64,000 nucleotides of DNA from NCBI RefSeq assembly GCF_048564905.1, contig NC_132993.1:72509001-72573000 (forward strand), read 5' to 3'. Position numbers and translations under genes: made by a program. Below the pieces are notes generated by a model that worked only from the letters and a program-made list of their open reading frames with translations, had not been told where the DNA came from and made no database searches. The DNA is from Vicugna pacos. Lineage: Eukaryota; Chordata; Mammalia; Artiodactyla; Camelidae. Positions 1 through 12,539 of this stretch are shown one piece after another (positions within the stretch are counted from its first letter, which is position 1; every line of letters starts with the position of its first letter).

Positions 1-2309
1 TATATGTACTTTTCACCCTTCTTTTTAATAAGACAATCCATGAATGTTATTAATAACCAATGCATGCATCTGATATTTGGCATTTATAAAGTTCGTCAGA
101 AGCACTTATATTTTATGTGTCAACTGGGACCCTACCACATTAGCCCTGATTTACAAGTATCATTTATCAAAGACAACACCTGCTGCAACAAGAATATCAC
201 ACAAGGTCACCTTTTCTCTTAATAGCTCTGGTGCAAATTTACTTGTTTTATAAAGTTTTTTAACTAGAATTTTTATTATTCTTACCATTAGTGCTCAGTC
301 AATGGGATATGAGTGCACATGTTCACTATGCTTAAAAGACTAGATAGATAAAGATATATACATACAGATGTATTTAAGGGTTTTCTAACTTTGGATATGC
401 ATACTTAGTGTGTCCCCATGCATTTTGCAAGTTTTATAGTACAATTTTGAATGCAGATGGTGGGAGATTGGCTAACATGAACCATTTGGAATATTATGTT
501 ATAAAGAATATTTATTGAATGTTATATATTTATGGGTGGGAGCACTTTGAGGTTTTTTTTTTTGGAGTAGGATTTTGTACTCATGTATTTAACATTAGGT
601 AGCATGCTAAAACTTTACAGAGATAATAGTGTGGATGTTAAAGTCTACAGGGCAAATTTTTTGACTTAAAGAATCGATAGAGAATGAATTTAATAAACTT
701 TCCATGGTTGGTGGAGTGTGAGTATGCCTCTTCTTGAGAATTGGTGCTACAGTGTAGCTCCAAGGCTGAGTAGTATATGGACCAGGAACCCCACCCTGGA
801 GAAGTAGCTATCCTTATAATACACACATTCTGTAACATTTACTGCCTCTAAATTAGGTTGTATTGACTATCAATAACCATGAAGAATGTAAGATTTTACC
901 CTACTTGCAAGCTAAGAAGATAGACTTTTACCTTTTCATGGATGCTGGTAGAAGACATGGGACTGTAGGTCAGAATAAAAGGAATATATTACTCACAGCA
1001 GAGCAAGAAGCAAAAGCTCCATTTTTTAGGTCAATTCAACTTGTCCCTCAAGTCAAATGATGATAAGGAATAGCCAAGGTGGATGCTACACGGGCAGTAG
1101 GAATCCTGGACTCAAAGAACTCAAATATTTTATGGTAGGCAATAAACCTGCCTGAATTCGCCCCCAGACAGACACAACCTCTTTCTCCCAAGACTGTTTG
1201 CCATACAAACATCTCTGATAACATAGTCAGAGCCTCTTACTGCAAGACTGGGCAGAAATGGTAGAGACCCATAGAGAATTGTCTTTCAACTTTGACTCCC
1301 TTAAAGATTTTGTTTCCATCAGGACTCTTGCCCTTACTGGTATATAATTTTTGGGACATTACCAGGAAGTGATTTTTTTTTTTTGTATAAAAAGGACATT
1401 GATACTCAGAGAGATAAACATATGATCTCACTTGTAAGAGTTATCTTTTTCAGGTTAACAAAGTACCTCTTTGTCAAAGGAAAAAAGGTGCATTTATTGC
1501 ATAAGAATACTGACATTTTCTAACTTGAAGAAAAATAACAAAAGCATTAAAAATGATGAAACCAAGACCTCAGTTGAAATGAGCTCTCTGATATTTTAAA
1601 TGTTCTTTGTCTTGTGTCTTTTACTATGTCCCACTCTTTACGAATCTGAGTCCACCACTGACTCTGCCACTACGGATTTCAAAACAAGAATTGGAAACAG
1701 CTAGTGAAATTGTAAAATAACTCCACAGTATGACAACGGTTTAATGAATGCTTACTGTGTCAAAGTACCATGAGGAATACAAAGAAGGATAATACATGAA
1801 TTTTGTTCTTAAATTTTATAACAGTTGAGAAGACAGATTTTTAAATGTAAGAAATTGAATAAAATATTAAGTATCAGATTGAAACAATAATGTTATAGAT
1901 AACAGTGTGAATAATTGCTGAAGCTTGTATTAGCAAACAATCTTGATGCAATGAATTCATGTAGGAGATTAGTTGTAAATAGGAATGCTATCGCAATAAA
2001 GTACTTAGTTTCTAGTACATGGTAGGCCTTCAATGTAAATTAATCGGTTAAATTTTAAAAAATGAACAGCATACATTATTTGAATGTGATCAAAACTGCC
2101 TCTTTTTTTGACTAACTTGGAGGCTCTTTGGCAGAATTTCCTGGTGGTTACCTGTGTACTTCCTTCATAGCTCTGCAGTGACAGAGCTCATTCCTCACCT
2201 CTCCTCTTACCCATCAACACATTTCCTAGTTGTTGTGAAAGATTCATCTAGGGTTAGTTCAAAAACAGCAGTAGAGTTCTCTCTCATTCCTTCCCTCTTG
2301 CCCAGGGAA
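1..2309. other. AT-rich non-coding sequence, nothing recognised
   Basis: No gene and no transposable element that I can name. Short open stretches of 60 to 75 codons occur on both strands. They lack recognisable domains and have unremarkable AT-driven composition (rich in F, L, I, K, N), as expected by chance. No splice-flanked exon candidate stood out. Confidence 0.6.
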
Positions 2310-2575
2310 AAGAACACTATTGGTGGGAATTTAAATTGGTACAACCACTATGGGAAGCAGTATGGAAGTTTCTTAAAAAGCTAAAAATAGAGCTACCATA
2401 TGACCCAGCAATTCCACTCCTGGATATATATCTGGAAAAAACAAAAACACTAATTTGAAAAGATACATGCACCACAATGTCCATAGCAGCACCATTTACA
2501 ATAGGCAAGATATGGAAGCAATTCAAGTGCCCATCAACAGACGACTGGATTAAGAAGATGTGAGATATGTGAGAA
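2310..2575 (+). mobile_element. L1 fragment, C-terminal ORF2 region
   Basis: In the sense direction this matches the well-known end of L1 ORF2. It begins near a TGGTGGGAAT motif, passes an ACCATATGACCCAGCAATTC-like block at about 2394-2416, and reaches the 'CCCATCAACAGACGACTGGAT' equivalent of the KCPT..DWIKK part at about 2530-2555. Both ends are truncated: it stops soon after the AAGAAGATGTG motif, so no 3' UTR or poly(A) tail is present. Divergence from modern L1 suggests an old eutherian copy. The 69-codon open stretch on the opposite strand is only the antisense of this fragment. Confidence 0.85.
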
Positions 2576-2804
2576 TAATAAAGCTGTGCTTGTCCAATAT
2601 GATGATCTTATATTGGAAATAATAACTTTTCTATTTTAGTCCCTTTTACTAACAGTACCGGAACTCTCTGGGTAGAAGTACTTATAGAACTACAAAGTTA
2701 GAAACATTGGGATCCAGGGGAGAAAAAGAATATCAGAAATATAATAAGAAGCCACTGAAAAAAAAAATCCCTCACATGATAATAATGGTTCATAAACTAC
2801 TAGA

Positions 2805-3265
2805 ATTTTCTTCTGCTTCCTCATTTATCTCTTCATTAATTCCACAATCCTTTACTGAGACCTTATAAGTGTCAGTCATTATTATACTGAGGATACTGGA
2901 TATAAAACAAAAATAATATGTAATAAGCATTAAAGTGAAAAAAAAAGTGAGGGGAAGGGAATGACTAGGTGGAATTATGGAGGAATTCCTGTTTTAAATG
3001 GTGTGATCAGATAAGAGTTCAGTCAGGTGACACTCAAACACAGCCCAGAAAAATCACTGTGTTACTGGCATTTACTCAATGTTAGACTCTGTATTAGACT
3101 CAAAAGTGTTTGTGTCTTAGGCGTTATTCTAGGGTTTGGAGGCACAGGGAAGGAAAAGGCATTTGTTCTAACCTCAGGAAGATCCACGAAAGTTTAGGGA
3201 AGAAGATAAACGAGAAGATAACCCATTAGCATGCAGTCCGCTAAGTGACACATTGGAAGTATGTG
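2805..3265 (+). repeat. Ancient mammalian repeat remnant (L2/MIR-like)
   Basis: The stretch around 2820-2925 (TTCATTAATTCCACAATCC, then TTTACTGAG, then GGATACTGGATATAAAACAA) resembles the ancient mammalian repeat whose core reads 'tattgagtgcctactatgtg..aggcactggggatac'. A second piece at 3050-3260 (CATTTACTCAATGTTAGA, TTCTAGGGTTTGGAGGCACA) looks like the same kind of core again. It is heavily diverged and I cannot separate L2 from MIR or another ancient family. Confidence 0.35.
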
Positions 3266-3269
3266 CATG

Positions 3270-4610
3270 TAGTAATGTTTCCTTATCCATTAGGTAATAT
3301 TTTTCCCACTGGCATATTAAATCCCATTAGCTGTACTGAAAAAAAATCCATTTCTTTATTCAAAATTAATTTTAACAGAAATAACTAATACAAAATAAGG
3401 AATCATAAAAAAAATCTGTTCCTAAAGTTGGTCTCATTCTCAACAATATAAAAACTTTAAACCATTTTTCAGTTTTTTGAAATTAATTCTTCTTTCCTTT
3501 CAGTAGGATAAGGTAATGTTGATAAAGCAATGAAAATAGAATCTAAAATGTAATAAATTACCAAATAAAATTTTTGTGTGTCTTCTTTTTTTGTCAAGTA
3601 TATCCTAATAAATGTGATAAAACATGGAAACTTTTTATAGTAAATCTTATCATGCTGACAGGATTCATTATTTCTATAACAGATTTAGAAAAAAAGGAAA
3701 TTATAATTTTCCTGTTATTATTCTGATTATTTTTAATAATTCCAAAAAATACAATATTAAGAAATTCACATTTTTGAGTATTAGTTTTCTGAACGGAATA
3801 TTAACAATCCCAAAAGTAAAACATACAATTTTTCATGTATTTCATGATGGATGCCTTAGAAAGATTTACATGGAGAGAGATAAACACATCTATTAGTTAT
3901 CTCCAATTAACCATGAAACAAATAAAAGGCAAATATATGATTGATTACTAAAAAGCTGCAAGTCATTGGCTAATAAGGCAAGAATGATGTTTATGTTCAT
4001 AGAATATAATCTAAGAACATGATTTTGGTGGTATAAATTGATTACAAAGCAGTTGAAATTAATATGACTTTTATGTAAGGACACAAAAGTAAAGAGTTTT
4101 GAGGATAGAAACCATTTGAAAACAATCATTCATATCATTTTTCATGAGACTGTAAGAATGTCTTATTCTATTGTATTTAGAGACCATTGCTTGTTTTGAA
4201 TGAGACTTATAAACAAAAAAAATGATACTTAAAGCTTGTGTTTTAACTAAGTAAAGCTTTCAGTGTAAATTAATTCAGACTAGATTTTAGTCATCTGTAA
4301 CATCATACAATTTTACTGTTAATTCTACAGTCCATTAGTTTAAAATTGATTCAATTTGCTCTAACAGTTGAATGATTAAACAATTTCTGAGGAAATTTTA
4401 ATTATCAGTGTGACTGTTTTCTCAATATAAATAAGGTCTTAAATACACACAAATTGAATTAAGAAAACAAAACTTTTTCGAAGAGCCAGAATCTGTACTG
4501 GGAACAAAAGATATTTCTGACCTATTTAACATTTTCATATCTAGCTCTCTTTATTCCTAAATTATATATCAGTGTTAGAGCAAGAAAAGGGACTTGAGGT
4601 GTCAAGATTT
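3270..4610. other. AT-rich non-coding sequence, nothing recognised
   Basis: No gene, RNA gene or clear repeat. It is AT-rich with scattered A and T runs. The longest open stretch (about 90 codons, 3624-3896) is rich in F, I, N, K and Y, which is what random AT-rich DNA encodes. Confidence 0.55.
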
Positions 4611-4614
4611 TGAG

Positions 4615-4990
4615 GATGGCCTTCCACAGGGTCTTTGCACATTCTGTTTTCTTAGTCTCTAGTACTTCTTCCCAGAATATTAGTGTATTTTGCTCCCTCA
4701 TTTAATTCATGTCCCTGCTAAAATGTCACCTTTCAAGAGAGGAATTTTCTGACTACCTCTAGTCCCTTATGTTGCTTTATTTTCTTTATGAAACTTACTA
4801 ACAATGCAGTATTCTGTTTATTTCTGCAATATTTTACCTCCATCTAGCTTTGCCATTACTAGCATGTACTATCCATGAGATCTGGGTGTCTGTTTTGTTT
4901 AAAATATGTATCTAGAGCCTGGAAGAAGGCCAGGCAATCTAGAAAATGCTTGTCAAATATCTGGGAATTCATTTGTGATTAAATGATTAG
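4615..4990 (+). mobile_element. L2 (LINE2) 3' end remnant
   Basis: The order of motifs follows the 3' part of LINE2: the 'ttgcacattctgt' region near 4637, the 'taaaatgtcacctttcaaga' region near 4720, a degenerate pyrimidine-rich middle, the 'ccatgagatctgggtgtctg' region near 4873, then 'agcctggaagaaggccaggca' near 4915 and a degenerate 'aatatctgggaattcatttg' end near 4955. L2 was active before the placental radiation, so this is a very old, inactive copy. Subfamily is not assigned. Confidence 0.7.
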
Positions 4991-4999
4991 CTCTATATC

Positions 5000-7900
5000 G
5001 AACTAGTTCATAAAATCATATGTTTTTCTATAAACATAACTGATCCAATTGAATACAGTTTCAAAACAAATAAAAATCACAAAAACAACTGACTAATAAA
5101 CACAACTTCTTCTGTGGCTTCATGAAATAAAATGTCAAATTTAGTTGTGTTTTACTCATGTCAATCTGTTGATTTAGGATTGTTCACAAGTCTAGATATT
5201 CTTTATGATATCCAGATATCTAGGTCATCAAAGGATATCTTCTGGCTTTTCAATTAATTTTCTTTATCCAAGTTTCTGTGTTTTTCTAGGTCTTTCAAAA
5301 TACACTTTAATATATTTATACTTTCTAAATTTGGTTATAAGTTTTGGACTTTTGTTTGCCAGAGCAATATTTCTTCCTCACAAATTATTTCCAAATTTTA
5401 ATTGTGAGTTTAAAGAGCTTTATCCCATGAGTTAATCAAGTATTTACTTGCCAGAAGATAAGCATGCTTTACACAAAGTCTTCTGCAATGATGTGCTCAA
5501 TATTTAACTTTTGACAGAAAAATGTTCTCTTTAGAGTCTTGATTACTTCACAGTCAAGAGAGAGGTATAGCAGAGTGAAAATAAGGTACTATTTAATTAA
5601 AACAACCTAAGCTAAATTTCAGCTCTTACACTTTGTAACTTAGAGATTCAGTGTCTACATTAATATGGTAGGTGAAGGAATACTGACCATGTACCAGGCT
5701 GTTATCTGTCTCACACACACATACACAAAGTCAAAATAGAAGTTTCTCAAAACAGTTCCTACTACAAAGAGAATACCTGAAACATTTAATTCCCTTCTTT
5801 TTCTTATCACCTCCCATTCTCTAAAAGTGCCTTTGAAGTAGTTTTCTTTTTTTTTTTTCTGCTGTGGTCTTATAATCTCTTAATTTATAACCATTCTGGA
5901 TTTCAAATTTATTAATGATAGGTGATGACTTTTAACATCTATTGCTTTTATTTTAGATTTCAGTCATAGAATAAAGCTATTATATTAAATTAATTTTCTT
6001 AGCAAATATATGAAATTATATGCTAAGAATTGAACATGAAAACTATATACTAGGAATTATGACTATAAAACTTAATATAAGGCATAGTACTATCCCTTTA
6101 GAAATGAACCAAAACCATAAAAAATGGAAAAGGAGGAAAGAGATGTCGAGGAGAGAGAGAAAATTGAATGGAAGGATATTGTAAAATAAAATATATCATA
6201 TATATCTTAAGAATTATGAGAGAAAACTCTAAGAATAATATATGGATTATATTTCTATGTGTACTGATTGAGAAGAACAGCTAATTAAGCCAATAAAATT
6301 TTTTGGAATGCTATCATATTTCATGGGGAAACTGAAATTGGATTGACCTAGAAGAAAAGCAAGATTCAAATGAATGGAAAGGAGACAGAAGGTCTTCCAG
6401 AGGAGGAATAAAATAAGAAGATGAACATTTCAAAGCTACTTGAAATAATATTTTTTTTTCTATTTTGAGGTGTTGCCTATAATCTAAAGTGATTCCCCAA
6501 ACTAATACAACATGTCAAGTGAGCTGTGTCCTTAATAGACTGACAATGATGTCAGGTGAGTTCCCAACAGATGGATAAAGAGAATACCCAAGCAATTTGG
6601 CTGCAAGAAGTGTTCTCTTGATTCTGTCTTTAAAAAAGACATTTAATGTAAATATAACTAACAAAATAAATAGTTCATTCTGGGGAAATTTACAGATTTC
6701 CCCATCATTAAATTACTAAATAGATATGCATAAATGTGGAACTTCTGCCAGAAAAATTCTAAGGATAGGTTTCCTTATCTTTCAATTCAAAAAGGTACTG
6801 TCATTGAGAAACAGCTCTATTATTATTAGCCCACAACTTGTCCCTATGGGAGGAGAAAGTTAATTAAGTCAAAAGTTAAATAAATATATGAGATCAAACA
6901 TTTGAAAGTGGGGCAACTTTAAGGTTCCTGCTCCTCCTCAGGCTGGAGTTCTGGTCCCAGGATAATTCCTGTAATTGAATCTGGAAGTTTGCAGACTCAG
7001 GTTAAAATTTTGGCAAGAATACTTTGTAGATAGGTTGTTATCTTTCTTTAACAAAACATCATGAGCACATGAGGTCTAGTTTTCCTAAGACAGGTCAGTG
7101 AATATGTCATTATTAAGTTCACTAGCAACATTTCATGTGATTTTTACAGCATCTAGTAAAGGGCTGTGATCTAGATCTCTTATTTAGTCTGGGTTTGTAA
7201 AATGGTGATTTTGACCTTCTATCATTCTTTTTACTTTATTAGTTAGACTTCTATAGAGGAAATTAACCTTATCAAATATTTGGCTACCCTGAAACAATTT
7301 ATATTATAAAGTAGTATAATTTCTTCTTTCTTTGTATTTGCCAATTTGCAGAATAATCAGTTATTACATCAGCACTCTAAAAAGGTAGAGTAATCACATA
7401 ATTTAACCTCCAAACAGAGACAGTTGTGAGAGAAATATGGCAGTATTAATAATTACCCCAGGACAATAGTCATTGGGGATATTCCAGGCAAATCTATCTA
7501 AAGATGACCCATGAATATGTTTTTAAATTCATGAATTTCTATTATTTTATATTTCGTTTCACTGTAACCATTATTTTTTGTTGCCCGGATTATTTAATCT
7601 TTGGCCATGAGCAGCCTATTCAATTTGGTTCCTATGTCCTTTTGAGATGATCTCAGTAGTTTTTGATATATTTCTTGCTTTCTGAGATAACAAGATACTT
7701 CATGCTCATCTTATATATTTCTTTCTCCCAGATCTGGAAACAATTTTTCTTTAACTTGTTTCTTTTAGTGAGTAATAGTATTTAGATACTAAAATATTGG
7801 TTCTATTGTCTTGCTATTGCTTTTATGCCATCTCAACGAAATGAATTAGGAAAGATGCACTTTTTTTTAAAGGAAGATTAATAATATGTGCTTGCTGAAA

Positions 7901-9540
7901 TTTTTTTAATCATAAGAAGTAATACTGGGATTTTATTTAACCTCTTTATTTTCCAGTTGCTTTCATTTTCTCTTATTCTAAAAATACTGACTAAATCATT
8001 GCTTTGTATATTATCTACATTGTCTACTATAATTTATTTTCACTCAATACCAATATTTTTACTAACAATGACTATTTAATTTGCTTTTAAATTTCTTAAG
8101 GTGCTATTTTTAATCCTTAAAGCATATCCCAGTAGAAATACCAGCTAAAATACTGTGTTTTAAACTAATGTTAAATAATTCTGATCAGAGTGGTTATGTT
8201 ACCAAATTGATGTGTTATTTGGGGTATTTATTTCTTATGTTCTATTTATTTTCATAATTTCTGTAGAACATTTAAAGTTCCAAATTCAAAACTATAAAGC
8301 AAGATATTTTAAAAGAGTTGTAGTTTCCTTATCGCTTAACATGTTCTTAGTTTTGCTAGCCTCCCAAAAGACAACATTAATAAAACCAAACTAATGCTGC
8401 AGTACTGAAACTAATTTGACTGTATTTACTGACGTATCAACACACAAATGTATACTTCTAAGAATAACTGTTTTGATGTCTCTGATCTCATTTTAATCAT
8501 AAGCAACTTTTTTTCCTGTCTGTATTACGTTTTTACATAGGCTATGCTATTTCACATAAGCTGGTCACTTTCAGGTGTCTGCTTTGACATGCTAATTTCA
8601 TGGAAACTGAGGTAGTTTTTCAGATGCCAGTCCTTAAATTCAGATTATTTCATCACAGTTTTTGTACAATGGCTGAGTTCATCAAGCACATTTTTCTTAC
8701 TTTTGCTATGTCTTATTCTGACCCTACTGCTGTTGCGCAAATTTGTAGAAAGCAGAAACACTGGATATATGACTCTCCTGTGAGAGTGGGAGATGCTGGA
8801 ATGCCATTTTTAGAGCTGTTTCATGTGAAGGGTCATATACTCTAAAAAGAATGTCTCCCAAGAAACTCTCATTCTGAAAGGTTCTGCTGCATAATTCAAA
8901 GTGGCTACAAATGTCTGCAATGAAACTCTGGAAGCTTGGGGAAGTATCTGTCCCTAAGGCATAGCTTAACTTAGTGGTTAAAACTTCACTTTGTAATATG
9001 ATTTTTCCAGTTAATTTTAGATGATGGCAGGGAAAATAACACCTCTAAAATAGTTAATAGATTGTTCATTCAATACAGAAATACAATATCCGGAAAAATA
9101 CAACAAATTTTGGTTGAAGAAATAATGTAGTAAAGAAAACTATTAAATTTTACTTAACTCATTAATACTCAAACTCATCTGATAGCAGAATTTTTTGCTT
9201 TCCTGTATCACGTATTAACATGCAGTATTAGTGTTCTAAGTTTTACAAAACTGTATTAAGTAAAGCTCAACAGATGTATTTATGATAACCTTTCAGAACT
9301 TTTTATTTGTTACTATGAATCAGGAATCTTCAAGTTGGAGCATAGTATATGAGTCATTTCCCAAACTTATTTATGTAAGAACCACTTTTCTACATGACAC
9401 AAACTGTGAAATATTGCTTGAGAAGTATACTCATTCCTAATTTTCACAATTTATTTCCTTCTTTCTTACTCAGAGAAGGTCATATAATTTATCATGAAAT
9501 GAAGAGAAATATGATTTGTTATCCTTGATTATTAATACGT
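5000..9540. other. Long AT-rich interval with no recognised gene or repeat
   Basis: About 4.5 kb without a gene and without a transposable element I can name. Small T runs occur (for example near 5848). The segment 8590-8990 is less AT-rich than its surroundings and contains an 81-codon open stretch, but it shows no domain, no clear splice signals and no repeat similarity. It could be unique conserved non-coding DNA, which only a cross-species alignment could show. Confidence 0.5.
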
Positions 9541-9544
9541 TTAA

Positions 9545-9660
9545 CTTTTTAATCGAGGTATAATATATATACAGAATTCTGCATGCATCTTAAATGAAAA
9601 GTGCATTAAATTTTCAGAAACTGAGCCCACCTAGCTCAAGAATTAGAATGTTAAACCTAC
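9545..9660 (-). mobile_element. L1 3' UTR fragment, inverted
   Basis: On the + strand the piece starts with a degenerate 'tttaatcgaggtataat', the reverse complement of the common old-L1 3' end. It continues through 'aaaagtgcattaaattttcag' and 'acctagctcaagaattagaa', which resemble the antisense of L1M-type 3' UTRs. Short and diverged. The same type of 3' end appears at 11511. Confidence 0.5.
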
Positions 9661-10309
9661 ATGGAAAAAGAAAGGAAAATGCAAATGTCCTCAGAACTTC
9701 CAGGACCATCTCATATTCTTTAAAAGAATAGCAAGCAATGAGGTTAGGAGAAAATTTTATAGATATACTTCCAAGTTGTACCAGATGGACTTATTCTAGG
9801 TTGCAGAAATTGGAGTAGAGATTTTGTTTGTCAACTGCAGTGACAGTACATCCACACTGTAGATTTGTGCCCCTCCGCAAATCTGTTAAATTGACCAGAA
9901 AAAAAAAAATGTAGACTGAATACTTTAAGTGAAAGCCATCCAACTTTTCTGCAAATAAAAAATAACACTAAGGCTATTCCTCTGTTCCCTGATCTTTGTA
10001 CAGTGGTGGTAGGACTGGTGATATAGTGAAAAATACACATAGTGCATAGTGGTAGTAACTGTTGTGAGAATGAGGAATGCTATTTGGCAGTTATAGAGGA
10101 GTATTCATTGGACATTGGTGGAAGTGGCAGACAGGGACAATTCTCTGGAACAACAGCTGTGTCAGGTGAAGACACTCTCAGTTTCCTGTGCCATCTGTAA
10201 TTGTCTTCTTTGTCTCTTTGCATGGCCCTTTAAAATTGATTTGGGAAGAGCTAACGAGGTACTGCCAACTGTCACTGTCCTAACTCACTGCTTAAAATAA
10301 CTGTAAAAT

Positions 10310-10535
10310 TGATGCCTATTATGTTCCCACCACTATGCTTAGGAGTCAAACTACATAATCCCTAAATCTCACCTCAACACTGTGCAGAAGGTATTGTTAG
10401 TCCTATTGTATTAATAGTAAAACCAACAGAGAGACAAAGTATCTTGCCCTATATTGTGCCAATAATAAATTGAGAAAACAAGTTTTAACTCTAGGTACAT
10501 CTGGCTCAAAAATCAAGCTCTTTGCACTTCAACAT
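10310..10535 (+). repeat. MIR SINE remnant
   Basis: The motif order of the ancient tRNA-derived MIR SINE is visible: 'CACTATGCTTAGGAGT', 'CCTCAACACTGTGCAGAAGG', 'AGAGACAAAGTATCTTGCCC', then a degenerate 'tctggctcaaaaatcaagctc' end. It is 25-30% or more diverged by eye and inactive. Confidence 0.65.
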
Positions 10536-10559
10536 GCACCCTATAATTTCTTTATGTTT

Positions 10560-10685
10560 TGTACTCTTGAGAGCAGCACTGTGAGATAGTGATTGTTTTT
10601 ATTTCACAAAAGTGCAATCACTGAGACCTGGGGTTTGAACCCAGGTCAGAAGACCCTGGATGCATTACCCTTTCAACTAACCCAA
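10560..10685 (+). repeat. MIR SINE remnant, 3' half
   Basis: A 'GCAGCACTGTGAGATAGTGA' block and a 'GGGTTTGAACCCAGGTC' block at about 10631-10647 match the MIR core and 3' half. It lies directly after another MIR piece in the same orientation, so the two could be one disrupted copy or two insertions. Confidence 0.6.
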
Positions 10686-11510
10686 TAGTATACGGGTATA
10701 TATATATGTATTTATTTTTCTTTTTAAATTCAACTTTATAAAATCTCTCTCTACTAAGAAGTTCAAAGGCTTTCTATATCAAAGAAGAGGAAACTTTTAA
10801 TAGAAAATGAAAAATCATGGTTTGAAATAAGGAGAGGGCACTAACGTGTTTCTGATTTTTAATGATGTTAAAAATATTTCTCAAGATGCAGCCTAAGAAA
10901 TGGTTTCTTAGACAAGGAGACAGAAGGTTAGAACCAGACTTCCATCACTCATCTTTGTTTATATAACTGACTACATTAATACTTCTATGCTTCAGTAAAT
11001 GGTGATGTTCTGTTCGTTTTTCTCAATATTAATATGTATTGAAGTTAAGATAAAATAGAACTGCAAGAAAATAAATATATGAAAGTCATTAAAAATAAAA
11101 TTGCATCAGTTAGCATTTTTACTCAAAGTTAGATATATTTACAGAAATTTAAAATACCTTTTAGTGCAAAGAGAGAGACCTTATAAAGTATACCACTTTT
11201 GGTTTATCTGTTATCCATTAATTTTCTCAGACATCTCTGGGGAACAGGTCTTGTATTTCTTTCATTGATTTTAGACTTAATAAAGTTAACATGCCATAAA
11301 AGGAACAAAACCCAAAAATGTTACTGATTTTGGACATTAGAAATAATGTGTAATTGAAATATATGTAATAAAAATGATCTTTCTATAAAAAGATTGTTAC
11401 AGTATTTACTGGTAGACTTTCTAAAAAGAAAAGTTAAATATAGTATAAATTACAGTTCTATTGATGGAATTATTTTATGTTTTGTCAGTGGTGTTAGAAA
11501 TTTCACAATT

Positions 11511-12275
11511 TTATCAGCCTTATTGAGGTATATTTACATATAAACACTGTATCCATCTAAAGAACACAGTTGAATTATTTGTGAGAGATGTATACCCTGT
11601 AAAACCACTGCCCATACCAAGATAGACAACATTTCCATCACATCCAGAAGACTCCTGATGTCCCTTTAGAGTCCATCCATCCCTCTGCACCCTGCCTCCA
11701 AGCAAGCACAGATGTTTTTGGTCACTATAGATTAATTTGCATTTTCCAGATATTTATATAAATGGAATTAAATGGTGTGAATGCTTTCATAACAGGCTTT
11801 TCTCAGCACAATGACTTACAGATTCACACACATTACTGTGTATATCAGCAGTTTGTTCATTTTTTATTATTGAGCAGTTATTATTCACAAAGATATTTCA
11901 CATTTTCTTTATCCATGCACCTGTTGATGGACACTGGACTTGTTTGAAGTTTTTGGTATCTTATATAAAACTGTTACGAATACTTGCATGTGAGTTCTTT
12001 GTATGGATATATATTATCAACGCCCTCAAGCAGATACCTAGAGTGGAATAGCTGGGTTATTTGGTAGACATATGTTATTTTTTTTTAAAGAAACTGCCAA
12101 ACAGTTTTTCAAAGTGGTTGTGCCATTTTACATTCACACCAGCAGGGTATGAGAGTTGCAGATGCTCCACATCCTGACAAACATCAAATTTTTAGGCTTT
12201 AATACTACTAGCCCTTCTAATGGATTACATGCATTTTAGACAATTTAATATTATCTAATACTTTCTGAGGCTCTG
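11511..12275 (-). mobile_element. Old L1 3' UTR, inverted
   Basis: Read on the + strand this is the antisense of an old L1 3' region. It opens with 'TTATTGAGGTATATTTACAT' (the complement of the L1M 3' terminus), passes 'ATATAAATGGAATTAAATGG' at 11755-11775, 'CACCTGTTGATGGACACTGG' at about 11919, and 'TTCACACCAGCAGGGTATGA' at about 12133, and ends near 'GGATTACATGCATTT'. The poly(A) end of the element is therefore on the left. It is ancient (L1ME/L1M4-like), 5'-truncated, with no open frame. Confidence 0.8.
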
Positions 12276-12289
12276 CTTTTTTTTTTTTT

Positions 12290-12480
12290 CTTTTAATATA
12301 GTTTTCTCTCTGGCCCTCAGCTTGGATAAATTCCATTGAACAATTTTTTTTTTCCATTGAACAATTTTAAAGTCCATTTGCTCTTTTCTCTGTCCACACA
12401 CAAACAGACACACGCACACACACAAGCTTTTCTCACTTTCAGCTTTTTGAAAAGTATGTCCAGATTTAATGGTTTCTATC
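12290..12480 (-). mobile_element. Probable further L1 3' fragment, inverted
   Basis: Immediately after the previous L1 and in the same orientation, the piece 'AGCTTGGATAAATTCCATTG' resembles the antisense of an L1 3' segment. It contains a small duplication (12331-12368) and a CA-rich tract (12395-12424). The link to L1 rests on weak similarity only. Confidence 0.35.
12331..12368. repeat. Two-copy 17-bp direct duplication
   Basis: TTCCATTGAACAATTTT occurs at 12331-12347 and again, identically, at 12352-12368, with the T run lengthened between them. Perfect identity of the copies inside an otherwise heavily diverged repeat implies a recent local slippage or duplication event. Confidence 0.9.
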
Positions 12481-12493
12481 TTTGAGATGATTC

Positions 12494-12528
12494 ATTTTTT
12501 TTTTAGAAAAAAAAATTTTTTTTTTTTG
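12494..12528. repeat. Alternating T-run / A-run low-complexity tract
   Basis: A run of T, then A, then T again (T9-10, A9, T12) forms an A/T palindrome-like block. It is likely to be polymorphic and has no coding meaning, although short open stretches pass through it. Confidence 0.85.
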
Positions 12529-12539
12529 GCATTTTTGAA

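Noticed and set aside
2317-2526. 69-codon minus-strand open stretch as a gene
   Set aside because: It is the antisense of the C-terminal L1 ORF2 fragment on the + strand.
10688-10720. TA-rich run before the MIR pieces end as a promoter TATA box
   Set aside because: 'GGGTATATATATATGT' is a short microsatellite in non-coding DNA with no gene downstream.
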